Shown here piece after piece: positions 1 to 8,708 of a stretch of 64,000 nucleotides of DNA (position 1 is its first letter; every line of letters begins with the position of its first letter). The DNA lies in NCBI RefSeq assembly GCF_017834145.1, contig NZ_JAFIDA010000001.1:248001-312000 (forward strand). Reading direction: 5' to 3'. This DNA comes from Leucobacter exalbidus (GTDB taxonomy: Bacteria; Actinomycetota; Actinomycetes; Actinomycetales; Microbacteriaceae). The notes beneath the pieces are model-generated. The model did no database searches, was not told the DNA's origin, and worked only from the letters and a program-made list of their open reading frames with translations. The position numbers and the translations under genes are program-made.

Positions 1-37
1 CAGCACAGCCCGCGCATTCATGCCGCGGGCTGTGCTG
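1..37 (+). terminator. Strong hairpin at the window edge
   Basis: Perfect 14-bp arms at 1-14 and 24-37 with a 9-nt loop. It probably terminates a gene lying before the window. The run after it (TATCAGTC) is not a classic U-tract, so terminator is inferred from stem strength and position between genes. Confidence 0.6.
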
Positions 38-57
38 TATCAGTCAAGGAGGACCTC

Positions 58-1338
58 ATGCACCGTAGCGCCGAATACCTGATTGGCACCGCGATCGCCG
101 CGCGCGATATCTGGACCGATGTGCCGCTGGATTGGAACGATCCCGGCGGCGAAACGATTCGCGTATTTGCTCGCGAACTGGTCGCGGCCGAAAAGCGCCA
201 CGAAGAACTGCCGCTGCTCGTGCATCTGCAGGGTGGCCCGGGCGGCAAGGGCCCACGTCCCCTCGCACGCGGCGCCTGGCTGGATACGGCGCTGAAGCGC
301 TTTCGCGTGGTGATCCCCGATCAGCGCGGCACCGGCCGCTCGACCCCGCTGTCGGGCCGCGACTTTGCCGAGATGGCCGCCGAAGAGGGCGCGCGCCGGC
401 TGTCGCTGCACCGCGCCGACTCGATCGTGCGCGACTTCGAGGCGATCAGGCACACGCACTACGCCGGCCGCCCGTGGTGGAGCATTGGGCAAAGCTACGG
501 CGGCTTCCTCACGCTGCACTACCTGTCGGTCGCTCCCGAGGCGATCGTGGCTTCGGCGGTGACGGGCGGGCTGGCGTCGATTGATCCGGATCCCGACGAG
601 GTATACCGCCGCACGTTTCCGCGCGTCAGCGAGAAGAACCGCGTCTTTGCGCAGCGGTTCGGGCACCTCACGGAGCGCATCGGCCGCGTCGCCGATGTGC
701 TCGCGGCGGGGGAGACATATCTGCCCGACGGTGACCTGCTGACCGTGCGCCGGCTGCAGACCCTCGGCCTCGACTTTGGGATGGGCCCGGGCTACGACCG
801 GGTGCACTGGATGTTTGACGAGGCCTTTGCCGATGCGGGCGAGACGCGGCTCAGCGACACCTTTATCGCCACGGTCGGGCAGGCGACGGCATACGCGACG
901 AACCCGCTGTTCATGGCCCTGCAAGAAAGCATTTATGGGCCAGGGCCTTCTGCCTGGGCGGCCCAGCGTGCCCGCGACGCGCGCCCCGAATTCGCCGAGA
1001 GTCGCAGGCCACTGCAGTTCACCGGCGAGATGGCGTTCCCCTGGATGTTCGAAGAGATTCGCGCGCTGCGCGGGTTTCGTGACGCCGTTGAACTGCTCGC
1101 TTCGCGCGAGTGGCCGATCGCGCTCTACGATCACGCGCGCCTCGCAGCAAATGAGGTGCCTGTTGAAGCGGCGGTCTACTTCGCCGATATGTACGTCGAT
1201 GCCGAGCTCTCGCTCGACACCGCGCGCCGCGTCGGCGGGGTGAATACGTGGGTGACGAACGAGTATGAACACGACGGTGTGCACCACGATGGCGTTGCTG
1301 AGCGACTGTTTGTGGCCCTTGAGCGACGTGTTGGCTGA
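58..1338 (+). CDS. Alpha/beta hydrolase, proline iminopeptidase-like
   Basis: A 426-aa protein of the proline iminopeptidase (peptidase S33) type. Visible landmarks are the oxyanion stretch GGPGG at residues 59-63, DQRGTGRS at 88-95, and the nucleophile elbow GQSYGG with Ser146. Acidic and His residues near the C-terminus (EHDGVHHDG, about 403-411) could complete the triad. There is no signal peptide, so it is probably cytoplasmic. The ATG is preceded by AAGGAGG at 46-52 with good spacing. The gene stands alone between two hairpins. The family removes N-terminal proline from peptides, but substrate preference cannot be read here; general hydrolase or esterase activity is possible. Confidence 0.85.
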   Translation: MHRSAEYLIGTAIAARDIWTDVPLDWNDPGGETIRVFARELVAAEKRHEELPLLVHLQGGPGGKGPRPLARGAWLDTALKRFRVVIPDQRGTGRSTPLSGRDFAEMAAEEGARRLSLHRADSIVRDFEAIRHTHYAGRPWWSIGQSYGGFLTLHYLSVAPEAIVASAVTGGLASIDPDPDEVYRRTFPRVSEKNRVFAQRFGHLTERIGRVADVLAAGETYLPDGDLLTVRRLQTLGLDFGMGPGYDRVHWMFDEAFADAGETRLSDTFIATVGQATAYATNPLFMALQESIYGPGPSAWAAQRARDARPEFAESRRPLQFTGEMAFPWMFEEIRALRGFRDAVELLASREWPIALYDHARLAANEVPVEAAVYFADMYVDAELSLDTARRVGGVNTWVTNEYEHDGVHHDGVAERLFVALERRVG

Positions 1339-1371
1339 GGTTTCCCCGCATAGGTTGCACTAAAACCCCTG

Positions 1372-1394
1372 ATCGCAACAAAAATTGCGATTTT
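1372..1394 (+). terminator. Rho-independent terminator after the hydrolase
   Basis: ATCGCAA (1372-1378), a six-base loop, and TTGCGAT (1385-1391) followed by TTT. It ends the hydrolase transcript and separates it from the rpsP operon. Confidence 0.7.
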
Positions 1395-1412
1395 GGCTCA
1401 GTTGTGCCAAAA

Positions 1413-1445
1413 TTGACAAGTTCGCGAAATACGCGTCCCTAGGTT
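1413..1445 (+). promoter_or_regulatory. Possible rpsP operon promoter
   Basis: A perfect -35 TTGACA at 1413-1418 lies upstream of TAGGTT (1440-1445, TANNNT type). The 21-bp spacer is longer than usual, so the -10 assignment is uncertain. Confidence 0.3.
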
Positions 1446-1505
1446 TTCACGCCGGCCACACACTGTGTGCGCGAGGCGTCGTGCCATTCAATTCAAGGAG
1501 TCATC

Positions 1506-1922
1506 ATGGCTGTCAAGATTCGCCTCAAGCGCTTCGGTAAGATCCGCGCCCCCTTCTACCGTGTTGTTGTTGCTGACTCGCGCACCAAGCGCGACGGCCG
1601 CGTCATCGAGGAGATCGGTCAGTACCACCCGACCTCACACCCCTCGTTCATCGAGATCGATTCAGATCGCGCTCAGTACTGGCTCAGCGTTGGCGCACAG
1701 CCGACCGAGCAGGTTGCTGCTCTGCTGAAGCTCACGGGCGACTGGGCTAAGCACACCGGTGTTGGTAGCACCGAGTCGAAGGTTCTCGCTCCCGAGGCCA
1801 AGCCTGCATTCGTTGCTGACGCATCGAAGAAGGCTGTTCTGCGCCCCAAGGCTGAGAAGCCTGCTGAGGCTCCCGCAGAGGCGCCCGCTGAAGAAGCAGC
1901 TGCAGAGACCACCGAGGCCTAA
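1506..1922 (+). CDS. rpsP: 30S ribosomal protein bS16
   Basis: A 138-aa protein starting [12 protein letters not shown], the canonical bS16 N-terminus (small-subunit assembly factor and structural protein). The conserved core covers about residues 1-85, followed by an Ala/Glu/Pro-rich tail typical of actinobacterial bS16. The start at 1506 is chosen over an upstream in-frame start because of AAGGAG about 7 nt before the ATG and the conserved first residues. It leads the run rpsP-KH-rimM-trmD-murT-gatD, all on one strand with tiny gaps or overlaps, consistent with one transcript. Confidence 0.97.
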   Translation: MAVKIRLKRFGKIRAPFYRVVVADSRTKRDGRVIEEIGQYHPTSHPSFIEIDSDRAQYWLSVGAQPTEQVAALLKLTGDWAKHTGVGSTESKVLAPEAKPAFVADASKKAVLRPKAEKPAEAPAEAPAEEAAAETTEA

Positions 1923-1927
1923 GACCC

Positions 1928-2266
1928 TTGGCTGAACAGGCGCTAGCTGAAGCGCTCGATCACCTGGTGCGCGGAATCTCTGCGCACCCCGATCAGGTGC
2001 GCGTGGATTCACGCGATACCGGCCGCGGCGAGGTACTCGAGGTGCGCGTGCACCCCGAGGATCTGGGCCGTGTGATCGGTCGCGGCGGGCGCACTGCGTC
2101 GTCGCTGCGCACCGTGGTTTCGGCACTGTCGGAATCTGGTCGTGTACGCGTTGACGTGATTGACACTGATGTGGTCGATTCCAGCGTGATCGAGGCTGAC
2201 GCAGTTGAAACCGACGCCGTCGTTACTGACGCGGCGCACGCTGCCACTGTCGAGGGCGGCGCCTGA
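1928..2266 (+). CDS. KH-domain RNA-binding protein (KhpA/YlqC type)
   Basis: A 112-aa protein whose first 75 residues form a single KH domain. The RNA-binding GxxG loop is visible in VIGRGGRTASSLR. The family (KhpA/YlqC, in rpsP operons of Gram-positives) binds RNA and is linked to translation and cell-division control. The start is TTG, 5 nt after the rpsP stop. The C-terminal third is a low-complexity Val/Asp/Ala tail (repeated D-V/T-D-A patterns) not needed for the fold. Its TGA overlaps the rimM ATG. Confidence 0.9.
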   Translation: MAEQALAEALDHLVRGISAHPDQVRVDSRDTGRGEVLEVRVHPEDLGRVIGRGGRTASSLRTVVSALSESGRVRVDVIDTDVVDSSVIEADAVETDAVVTDAAHAATVEGGA

Positions 2267-2877
2267 TGGCCGACGCTTCCGGGCGTGCGCAAGCTCCCCG
2301 TCCCGCTAGCGGGGCGGGGAGCTTGCGTGTTGGCCGACTGACGAAACCCCACGGCCTCAAGGGCGGTGTGAAGCTCGAGTTGTTCACCGACAACCCCGAG
2401 CTGCGCTTCACCCCCGGCGCCGTGTTCTACCTTCAGGTACCCGAAGACTCACAGTGGTTCGGGCGCACCATCACGATGCGTGAGCTGCGCTGGTTCAACG
2501 AGGCCCCCGTCGGCTTCTTCACCGAGGTTCCCGACCGCACCGCGGCCGAGAGCATCGTGCGCGCGATCCTGTGGATCGACGAGGAGGCTGTCGCCGAGGG
2601 CCAAGAAGATGACGCATGGTACGACCACCAGCTCGTTGGGCTGCAGGTCGTGCGCGAGGGCGCCAACGGCCCCGAGGTGCTTGGCAAGGTTGCAGAAGTG
2701 CAGCACTTCCCGGCGCAAGACCTGATCACCGTCACCACTGCCAACGGCCCCGTTTTGGTGCCGTTTGTTGAGGCGATTGTGCCCAGCGTTGACCTCGAAG
2801 CCGGCGTCATGCACGTCACCCCGCCCGCGGGATTGTTCGAAGAACTCGAGCCCGCTGAGGGGGAGGACCCCGCGTGA
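2266..2877 (+). CDS. rimM: 16S rRNA processing protein RimM
   Basis: A 203-aa RimM, which binds ribosomal protein S19 and assists 30S head maturation. The RimM N domain starts near [18 protein letters not shown] (residues about 20-37), followed by the PRC-barrel segment ([14 protein letters not shown] to [11 protein letters not shown]). The ATG overlaps the upstream TGA (TGATG), suggesting coupled translation. The first about 20 residues are not conserved RimM sequence and are encoded by a nearly perfect 40-nt palindrome. An in-frame TTG after the palindrome could be an alternative start, but the overlapping ATG fits the operon better. Confidence 0.93.
   Translation: MADASGRAQAPRPASGAGSLRVGRLTKPHGLKGGVKLELFTDNPELRFTPGAVFYLQVPEDSQWFGRTITMRELRWFNEAPVGFFTEVPDRTAAESIVRAILWIDEEAVAEGQEDDAWYDHQLVGLQVVREGANGPEVLGKVAEVQHFPAQDLITVTTANGPVLVPFVEAIVPSVDLEAGVMHVTPPAGLFEELEPAEGEDPA
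2288..2327 (+). repeat. 40-nt palindrome inside the rimM 5' coding region
   Basis: The 20-bp arms at 2288-2307 and 2308-2327 (each beginning with 5' CGCAAGCTCCCC) pair almost completely, with one G-T wobble. It encodes residues [15 protein letters not shown] of the nonconserved RimM N-terminus. As RNA this is an extremely stable hairpin between the KH and RimM domains of the transcript. Confidence 0.85.
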
Positions 2878-3647
2878 GGATCGATGTCGTCACAATCTTT
2901 CCCGGCTACTTCGACGCGCTCGAACTATCGCTGCTGGGCAAAGCCAAGCACAAGGGACTGATTGACGTGCGCGTGCACGATCTGCGCGAACACGCGCACG
3001 ATAAGCACCGCACGGTCGACGACACGCCTGCGGGCGGTGGCGCCGGCATGGTGATGAAACCAGAACCGTGGGGCGTCTGCCTCGATGGCATCTTGGACAG
3101 CGCGGCATCTGAGGCTGCTGAAGCCTCCGATGCTGCGCAGGTTCCTGATCCGGATCCGCTCATCATCTTCCCGTCACCCGCTGGCGACGTGTTCAACCAG
3201 CGCATGGCCCGCGAACTCGCTGAAGAATCGCACCTCGTGTTCGGCTGCGGCCGCTACGAGGGCATCGATCAGCGGGTGTTCGACGAGTACTCGGCCCGCG
3301 GCCGCGTGCGACTCGTGAGCCTGGGCGACTACGTGCTGAACGGCGGTGAAGTCGCCTCGATCGCCATGATCGAAGCGATCGGCCGCCTCGTTCCCGGCGT
3401 CGTAGGCAACCCGCAAAGCCTCGTGGAAGAATCCCACGAGGAAGACGGGCTGCTCGAGTACCCGAGCTACACCAAGCCGGCTTCCTGGCGCGACCGTGAG
3501 GTGCCCCCGGTGCTGCTGGGTGGCAACCACAAAGCGATCGAAGCGTGGCGCACCGAGCAGCGCATCGAGCGCACGCGCCGGGTTCGCCCCGACCTTCTGC
3601 CGCGCGAGCTGCGCGGCGAACCGCGTGGGCGGCACGTCGCAGAGTAA
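2874..3647 (+). CDS. trmD: tRNA (guanine-N1)-methyltransferase
   Basis: A 257-aa SPOUT methyltransferase that makes m1G37 in tRNAs and prevents frameshifting. The knot region with YVLNGGE and the ending of the catalytic core ([20 protein letters not shown]) are clear. An acidic/Ala insertion (about residues 78-100) interrupts the N-terminal half. The start is GTG at 2874, overlapping the rimM stop by 4 nt. Confidence 0.96.
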   Translation: MRIDVVTIFPGYFDALELSLLGKAKHKGLIDVRVHDLREHAHDKHRTVDDTPAGGGAGMVMKPEPWGVCLDGILDSAASEAAEASDAAQVPDPDPLIIFPSPAGDVFNQRMARELAEESHLVFGCGRYEGIDQRVFDEYSARGRVRLVSLGDYVLNGGEVASIAMIEAIGRLVPGVVGNPQSLVEESHEEDGLLEYPSYTKPASWRDREVPPVLLGGNHKAIEAWRTEQRIERTRRVRPDLLPRELRGEPRGRHVAE

Positions 3648-3668
3648 CCCGCCACTAGGCTGGAACGC

Positions 3669-5003
3669 ATGCGTGATGTAATTTCAGCCGCCGTCGGTAA
3701 GACAGTGCGCCAAGTGGCGCGACTGCGCGGCGGCGGCTCAGCTCTGCCCGGGCTCGTCGTCGAAAAGATTGACCCCGGGTTCTTGGGCCGTGTGCTCGGC
3801 CGACTGCCCTACGGGGTGGTCGCCGTGAGCGGCACCAACGGCAAAACCACCACCACGAAGATGGTGGTGGAAATGTTGGAGGCCCGCGGCCTACGCGTGT
3901 TCACCAACAAAACCGGATCAAACTTCTCTCGCGGCGTGGTCGCCGCCGCCATTCAGGAGTGCTCCCTGAGTGGCCGCATTGACGCCGATGTCGCGGTGAT
4001 TGAGCTCGACGAAGCCCACGCGATGTACTTCATCAACCGGGTGCCGCCGCGGTTCACGCTGCTGCTAAACGTGCTGCGTGATCAGCTCGACCGCTTCGGC
4101 GAGATCGACACGACCGCCCGCTACCTGCAGCGCATCGCCGATGCCACCACCGGTGGCCTCGTCGTCAACCGCGAAGATCGCCTCGTCGCCCGCATCGGTG
4201 AGATCACCCGCGAGCGCGCGGGCGGGCCCCAGGTGCGCGACTTTGGGCTCGCACCAGACCTGCTCGCCACGTTCCCGAGCGATGACGATTTTCACGCCGA
4301 TGCGGCAGCGGCGCCTTCGCCCGAACCGGCTGACGCGGTGCCCGCCGATGTCACGCTCACGAAGCTGGGCGACCACAAGGCAACGTTTGTCATCGACGGC
4401 GAAGACCACCACACCTCGCTGAAGCTTGAGGGCCTCTACAACACCTTCAACGCCGCCGCGGCGCTTTCGACCGTGCGCATGATTTTGGCGGCGGGCCCGC
4501 AGGCCGGCCAAAGCATCGCCAACCAGCCGACCGCAGACTCGGCCGCGATCGTCGAAGCGCTCTCTCAGGTGCGCCCCGCGTTTGGCCGTGGCGAGCAGCT
4601 CGTGCTCGACGACCAACCGCTCGAACTCGTGCTCGTGAAGAACCCCGCAGGCTTCAGGCTCGGGCTCGCCTCGTTTGAGGCGGCCGGGGTCGCGACGATG
4701 ATCGCGATCAACGACCAGTACGCTGATGGCCGCGACATGTCGTGGCTGTGGGACGTCGACTTCTCGACACTCGCCACCGACGGTGTCAACCTCATCAGCG
4801 GCACTCGCGCGTGGGATATGGCGCTGCGGCTGGAACACGACGACGTCGCCGTTGGGCACGTTGAAGAGGACCTCGGCGCCGCGCTCACGGCCTTCCGTGA
4901 GCGCACCATGGGGCAGCCGCGCCGCATCTACTGCACCTACACCGCCATGCTCGAGCTGCGCCGTGCGCTCGCGCTCGTTACCGACGTGGAGGACATCTGG
5001 TGA
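3669..5003 (+). CDS. murT: Lipid II isoglutaminyl synthase subunit MurT
   Basis: A 444-aa Mur-ligase-like protein with the P-loop SGTNGKTTTTK at residues 54-64, the middle domain (FTLLLNVLRDQLDRFGE) and the C-terminal MurT domain. With GatD it amidates D-Glu of the peptidoglycan stem peptide to D-isoglutamine, using ATP and glutamine-derived ammonia. The zinc-ribbon insertion of Staphylococcus aureus MurT normally carries four cysteines; here the matching stretch (about residues 185-225) is acidic and has no Cys. The C-terminus overlaps gatD by 4 nt, as expected for an obligate complex. Confidence 0.92.
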   Translation: MRDVISAAVGKTVRQVARLRGGGSALPGLVVEKIDPGFLGRVLGRLPYGVVAVSGTNGKTTTTKMVVEMLEARGLRVFTNKTGSNFSRGVVAAAIQECSLSGRIDADVAVIELDEAHAMYFINRVPPRFTLLLNVLRDQLDRFGEIDTTARYLQRIADATTGGLVVNREDRLVARIGEITRERAGGPQVRDFGLAPDLLATFPSDDDFHADAAAAPSPEPADAVPADVTLTKLGDHKATFVIDGEDHHTSLKLEGLYNTFNAAAALSTVRMILAAGPQAGQSIANQPTADSAAIVEALSQVRPAFGRGEQLVLDDQPLELVLVKNPAGFRLGLASFEAAGVATMIAINDQYADGRDMSWLWDVDFSTLATDGVNLISGTRAWDMALRLEHDDVAVGHVEEDLGAALTAFRERTMGQPRRIYCTYTAMLELRRALALVTDVEDIW

Positions 5004-5737
5004 CCCACTCACAGGAGACGACGCGTGAGCTCGTCATTCTTTCGCTCTACCCGCGCGACATGAACATTTACGGTGACCGCGGCAACGTGCTCGCGCTGTC
5101 ACGCCGCGCACGCGCCCAGGGGTTCACCCCGGTGGTCGTTGACCTGAACCCGGGTGACGCGCTGCCCGAGCACATTGACATCGTGATCGGTGGCGGCGGC
5201 CAAGACTCAGGCCAGGCCCGCGTCGCCGCAGATCTCGCGGGTCGCCGCGAGCAGTTTCACCAGCTCGCCGAAGCGGGCGCCCCCATGCTGCTCGTGTGCG
5301 GGCTGTACCAGCTCTTCGGTCACCGCTTCATCACCAGCACCGACGAAACCCTCGAGGGTATCGGGGTGCTCGACGTGGAAACCCGTGGTGGCTCGGAGCG
5401 CATGATCGGCAACATTGTGCTCGAATCTGCAGACTTCGGTGAGGTCATTGGCTACGAAAACCACAGTGGCAACACCACGCTCGGCGAGGGCTCAACCCCG
5501 TTCGGGCGGGTGCTGCAGGGCGCGGGCAACAACCCCACCTCTGGCGCCGAGGGCGCACGCAGCCACAACGTGATCGGCACCTACCTGCACGGATCCCTGC
5601 TGCCGAAGAACCCCGCGGTCAGTGACTTCTTGATCGCCCAGGCCGCGAAGGCCCGCTACGGCAGCTTCGAACCGGTCGCCGGCATCGACGAGACCACCGA
5701 GCGCGCACGGGCCAGCGCAAAGCGCCGCCCCCGGTAG
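5000..5737 (+). CDS. gatD: Lipid II isoglutaminyl synthase, glutamine amidotransferase subunit GatD
   Basis: A 245-aa class I-like glutamine amidotransferase (CobB/CobQ type). The nucleophile Cys100 lies in LLVCGLYQLFG, the catalytic His197 in GTYLHGSLLPKNP, and the GQDSGQ segment (68-73) is characteristic of GatD. It supplies ammonia to MurT. The GTG start overlaps the murT stop (GTGA). It is the last gene of the run starting at rpsP, tying cell-wall modification to a translation operon. Confidence 0.94.
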   Translation: MTHSQETTRELVILSLYPRDMNIYGDRGNVLALSRRARAQGFTPVVVDLNPGDALPEHIDIVIGGGGQDSGQARVAADLAGRREQFHQLAEAGAPMLLVCGLYQLFGHRFITSTDETLEGIGVLDVETRGGSERMIGNIVLESADFGEVIGYENHSGNTTLGEGSTPFGRVLQGAGNNPTSGAEGARSHNVIGTYLHGSLLPKNPAVSDFLIAQAAKARYGSFEPVAGIDETTERARASAKRRPR

Positions 5738-5765
5738 CCTCACCTGTTCATGGGGTGGCTGAGCG

Positions 5766-5812
5766 CGGGGTGGCCAGGGGGTGCGCAGTCATGTGCATGC
5801 GTGGCCACCCCG
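5766..5812 (+). terminator. Inverted repeat after gatD
   Basis: Perfect 11-bp arms (5766-5776, 5802-5812) surround a 25-nt loop. It probably terminates the rpsP-gatD transcript; there is no U-run right after it. Confidence 0.45.
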
Positions 5813-5830
5813 TGAACGCAAACGGTCCCG

Positions 5831-5873
5831 TGAAAAAACTTTTTCAAAAAAGTTAGATGCAAGGGAATATAGT
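5831..5873 (+). promoter_or_regulatory. Likely yceI promoter region with an AT palindrome
   Basis: TGAAAAA/TTTTTCA palindrome at 5831-5846, followed by a -10-like TATAGT at 5868-5873, 65 nt before the yceI start. The palindrome may be an operator or UP-like element. No good -35 is visible. Confidence 0.35.
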
Positions 5874-5937
5874 CGCCCAATCGGCGTTATCCTTCTGTGA
5901 GGCCGGTCCCGGCCAGACCACGATAGGAAGGCATCGC

Positions 5938-6495
5938 ATGTCGATCACCGCAGAACAGATCCCCGGCTACCGCGTTGGCACTTGGGCCATTGACCCCACG
6001 CACTCGGAGGTCGGCTTCTCGGTTCGTCACCTCGCCATCAGCAAGGTCAAGGGCAAGTTCGAGAACTTCTCGGCCACGTTCGAGACCGCAGAGAACCCCC
6101 TCGAGTCGAAGGTGACCGCCACCGCTGAGGTTGCTTCGGTCAACACGAACGAGAAGAACCGCGACGGCCACCTGCGCACCGGTGACTTCTTCCTCGCTGA
6201 CGAGTTCCCCGAGCTCACGTTTGTGTCGACCGGCGTGCGTGCCGACGGCAGCGATTTCATCGTTGACGGCGACCTCACCATGCGCGGCGTTACCAAGCCC
6301 GTCAGCTTCGAGTTCGAGCTCGGTGGCTTCGGCGAAGATGCCTACGGCAACTACAAGGTCGGCTTCACCGCCAAGACCGTCGTGAAGCGCGAAGACTTCG
6401 GCCTGAGCTGGAACGCTCCCCTCGAAAAGGGTGGCCTGCTGCTCGGTTCTGATGTCACGATCACGCTCGACATCCAGGCAGCACTCCAGGCGTAA
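5938..6495 (+). CDS. YceI family protein
   Basis: A 185-aa lipocalin-like YceI protein. The typical WAIDPTHSEVGFSVRHL start, the DLTMRGVTKPVSFEFE strand and the C-terminal GLSWN...L motif are all present. YceI folds bind polyisoprenoid or amphiphilic ligands; in actinobacteria the cytoplasmic forms are of unknown role. No signal peptide is seen with the chosen start at 5938, which has AGGAAG 7 nt before the ATG. A longer in-frame start at 5857 lacks such a site. It is monocistronic, convergent with the FUSC gene; a small GC stem (6505-6518) lies between them. Confidence 0.9.
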   Translation: MSITAEQIPGYRVGTWAIDPTHSEVGFSVRHLAISKVKGKFENFSATFETAENPLESKVTATAEVASVNTNEKNRDGHLRTGDFFLADEFPELTFVSTGVRADGSDFIVDGDLTMRGVTKPVSFEFELGGFGEDAYGNYKVGFTAKTVVKREDFGLSWNAPLEKGGLLLGSDVTITLDIQAALQA

Positions 6496-6530
6496 GCCTT
6501 ACCGGGCGGTACGCCGCCTGTAGTGCGGGG

Positions 6531-7598
6531 TCAGACGATCTCTCCGGTGATCCGGCCCCGCACGCGCCGCAGATCTTCCATCAGTGAGCCGATGAGCACC
6601 CAGTGCTCGGGGTTGGGCTGCGGAATAACGTACGGTTTCGTGAGCGCGGGTGGTTCGATCATTTCGAACTCGCCCGCGCTTTCGTGTACCAGCCGCGAAA
6701 GATCGTGGGAGGCGCGGCGCATCTCATCGGCCATGCCCTGCACCGCCGGGTCTGCGGCGAGCTCGGGGGAGTAGAGGTCGGTGAGGGCGCGTGCCATACC
6801 GATCACCTGCGTGACGATCGGCTGCAGCCGTTGAAACTGGTCGTCGTCATCGGCGAGCGTTTCGGCGTAGCGGCGGCCGCGAGGATTGAACCGCAGGCTT
6901 TCGCGCGCCTGACGCAGCAACTGATGCACGTGCCTGCGCTCATCTTGCAGTGCGCGCGCGTTCGCGAGCATCTGCGCAAGCCACGGTTCATCGCGCGGGG
7001 TAGAAAGCCCGTCAGCGATCTCTGAAAGCACCAGCGCCGCATCGTCGGTGAGCGTCGCAATCGCCTCGTGCACCGACGAGCTGCGCACCGGGGCGACCAC
7101 GAGCGCATTGATCAGCACCCCAATCGCCGCGCCGATTGCGGTCTCCACGAACCGCTCCACCCCGTAATCGAGGCTCAAACCGCCCAGCGCGATCATCAGC
7201 AGCGCGCTGATGGCGATCTGGTTCGCAGACGACGGGGTCATGCGCAGCAGCCAGCCCACGGCCATGGCGGCCGGGATCGCGGCGATGAACAGCCACGATG
7301 CATTGCCAAATACGGTGCCGGCGCCGATGGCGACCGAAACTCCGAGCAAGACGCCAATGACGCGCTCGATGCCGCGGGTGAGCGACTGGTCGACGTTGTC
7401 TTGCATCACCAGCAGCGCGGCGATCGCACCGAAGAGCGGCAGCTGATCGGGGAATATCGCGGCGCACACAAACCACGTGATGATCGAGGCAGCAGCGCCC
7501 TTGAGCAGCTGGAACCATGAGGGGCGAACCTTCACCGTAAAACGGCCAGTTAAATTGCGCTCGAAGCGGCGCCACGGGCGAGTTACGGGTGAGGTCAC
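6531..7598 (-). CDS. FUSC-family membrane protein (aromatic acid exporter-like)
   Basis: A 355-aa protein with four to five hydrophobic segments in the N-terminal half (about residues 30-175, e.g. LLKGAAASIITWFVCAAIF and GVLLGVSVAIGAGTVFG) and a soluble, helical C-terminal half. This is the layout of the FUSC/aromatic acid exporter family (small-molecule efflux across the inner membrane). The substrate is unknown. The GTG start overlaps the stop of the APP1-like gene by 4 nt, so both are translated from one mRNA. Confidence 0.8.
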   Translation of the reverse strand: MTSPVTRPWRRFERNLTGRFTVKVRPSWFQLLKGAAASIITWFVCAAIFPDQLPLFGAIAALLVMQDNVDQSLTRGIERVIGVLLGVSVAIGAGTVFGNASWLFIAAIPAAMAVGWLLRMTPSSANQIAISALLMIALGGLSLDYGVERFVETAIGAAIGVLINALVVAPVRSSSVHEAIATLTDDAALVLSEIADGLSTPRDEPWLAQMLANARALQDERRHVHQLLRQARESLRFNPRGRRYAETLADDDDQFQRLQPIVTQVIGMARALTDLYSPELAADPAVQGMADEMRRASHDLSRLVHESAGEFEMIEPPALTKPYVIPQPNPEHWVLIGSLMEDLRRVRGRITGEIV

Positions 7599-8644
7599 AG
7601 CAACCCGAGTTTTTTGAGTTCTTCGCGCAGCGTCGCACCATCGGGGCCATACACCCAGGGCACACCGCTCGTGCTGCGGTTGACGCGCGCCTTCGACCGG
7701 CCGCCGGCGAGCACAGCCTCGCTGATGGAGAGCTGCCTGATGAGCACGGCCGCCACGTTTTGTGGGTAGGCGGTCGCGAACTCGTGGTACAGGCCCTCAT
7801 CGTGCTGGCCGTCGTCGCCGATCAAGATCCAGCGCATATCGGGGAACTCGCGGGCAATGCGCTGCAGTTCGCGGCGCTTGTGCTCCTGACCGCTGCGGAA
7901 CCAACGGTCGTGCGTGGGGCCCCAATCGGTGAGCAGCAGGGGGCCCATCGGGTACAGATTGCGCGCCAAGAAGCGGCTGAGCGCGGGGGCCGCGTTCCAG
8001 GCGCCCGTCGACAAATAGATGACGGGGCTGCCCGGGTGGTGAGCGGTGAGGTGATCGAGCATCACGGCCATGCCGGGGGTCGCGCTGCGGGCGTGTTCAT
8101 CGAGCACGAAGCTGTTCCACGCGGCAACAAACGGCTTGGGGAGCGCGGTGATGAGGATCGTGTCGTCGACGTCTGAGATGACGCCGAGCTGCGCCTGCGG
8201 GTCAACGATCTTCACGGGCGCATCGGCGGCCTCGCTGTCGCCGGTCTGCAAGGTGAGCGTGTGCCAGCCCGAATCGAGCGATACGGGCACGATGGAATCG
8301 ATGACGCCGCCGCGATCGGCCACCACCTCGGCGACGGGCACCCCGTCAACGAGCACCTGCACCGGCTGATGCGGCACCGACAAGCTGGTGAACGTGCGCC
8401 AGCCGCGCACGCGAGAAACAGCGGTGACATCGGGGCGAAATCGGGTGTGTTCGCGGCTGTCGGGGCGTAAGTACAGCACGCGGCCGAGCACGCGCACCCA
8501 CTCGGTGGTGCCGTAGCCAATGTATGGGATGACTGACGGGGTTTTTCCCTGCGCGATCGCGCGCTTGGCCCGGTGCGATTGCATCCAGTCCTCAAAGCGC
8601 GCCGCAAAGCGGGGGCGGGAATCGGGCTGGGCGTTCAATGTCAC
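7595..8644 (-). CDS. APP1-domain phosphatase (DUF2183)
   Basis: A protein of about 349 aa with an APP1 phosphatase catalytic domain in its C-terminal half. The HAD-like DVDDTI motif is followed by YLSTGAWN and a late LIGDDGQHDEGLY. APP1 domains dephosphorylate phosphatidate in yeast; bacterial roles are mostly unknown. A beta-rich N-terminal part (about 60-140) precedes it. The GTG at 8644 is preferred because an upstream ATG (8761) would run 53 bp into the neighbouring gene. It overlaps the FUSC gene downstream by 4 nt. Confidence 0.8.
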   Translation of the reverse strand: MTLNAQPDSRPRFAARFEDWMQSHRAKRAIAQGKTPSVIPYIGYGTTEWVRVLGRVLYLRPDSREHTRFRPDVTAVSRVRGWRTFTSLSVPHQPVQVLVDGVPVAEVVADRGGVIDSIVPVSLDSGWHTLTLQTGDSEAADAPVKIVDPQAQLGVISDVDDTILITALPKPFVAAWNSFVLDEHARSATPGMAVMLDHLTAHHPGSPVIYLSTGAWNAAPALSRFLARNLYPMGPLLLTDWGPTHDRWFRSGQEHKRRELQRIAREFPDMRWILIGDDGQHDEGLYHEFATAYPQNVAAVLIRQLSISEAVLAGGRSKARVNRSTSGVPWVYGPDGATLREELKKLGLL

Positions 8645-8708
8645 CTGTTCAGTGTACGCGGTTCGGCTTGAGGGGCGTCCATATGCTGGCGCCCCGGCCG
8701 TGGCCGGG

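Noticed and set aside
40-1287. 415-aa minus-strand open frame opposite the hydrolase
   Set aside because: Arg/His/Ala-rich shadow of a GC-rich gene; no family-like sequence or ribosome site, while the plus strand has a clear S33-type hydrolase.
2288-2327. rimM palindrome as a simple terminator of the KH gene
   Set aside because: It lies inside the rimM coding frame, lacks a U-run, and the operon continues with overlapping genes, so plain termination is unlikely.
4065-5012. 315-aa minus-strand frame over murT
   Set aside because: Shadow of murT with no recognisable domain.
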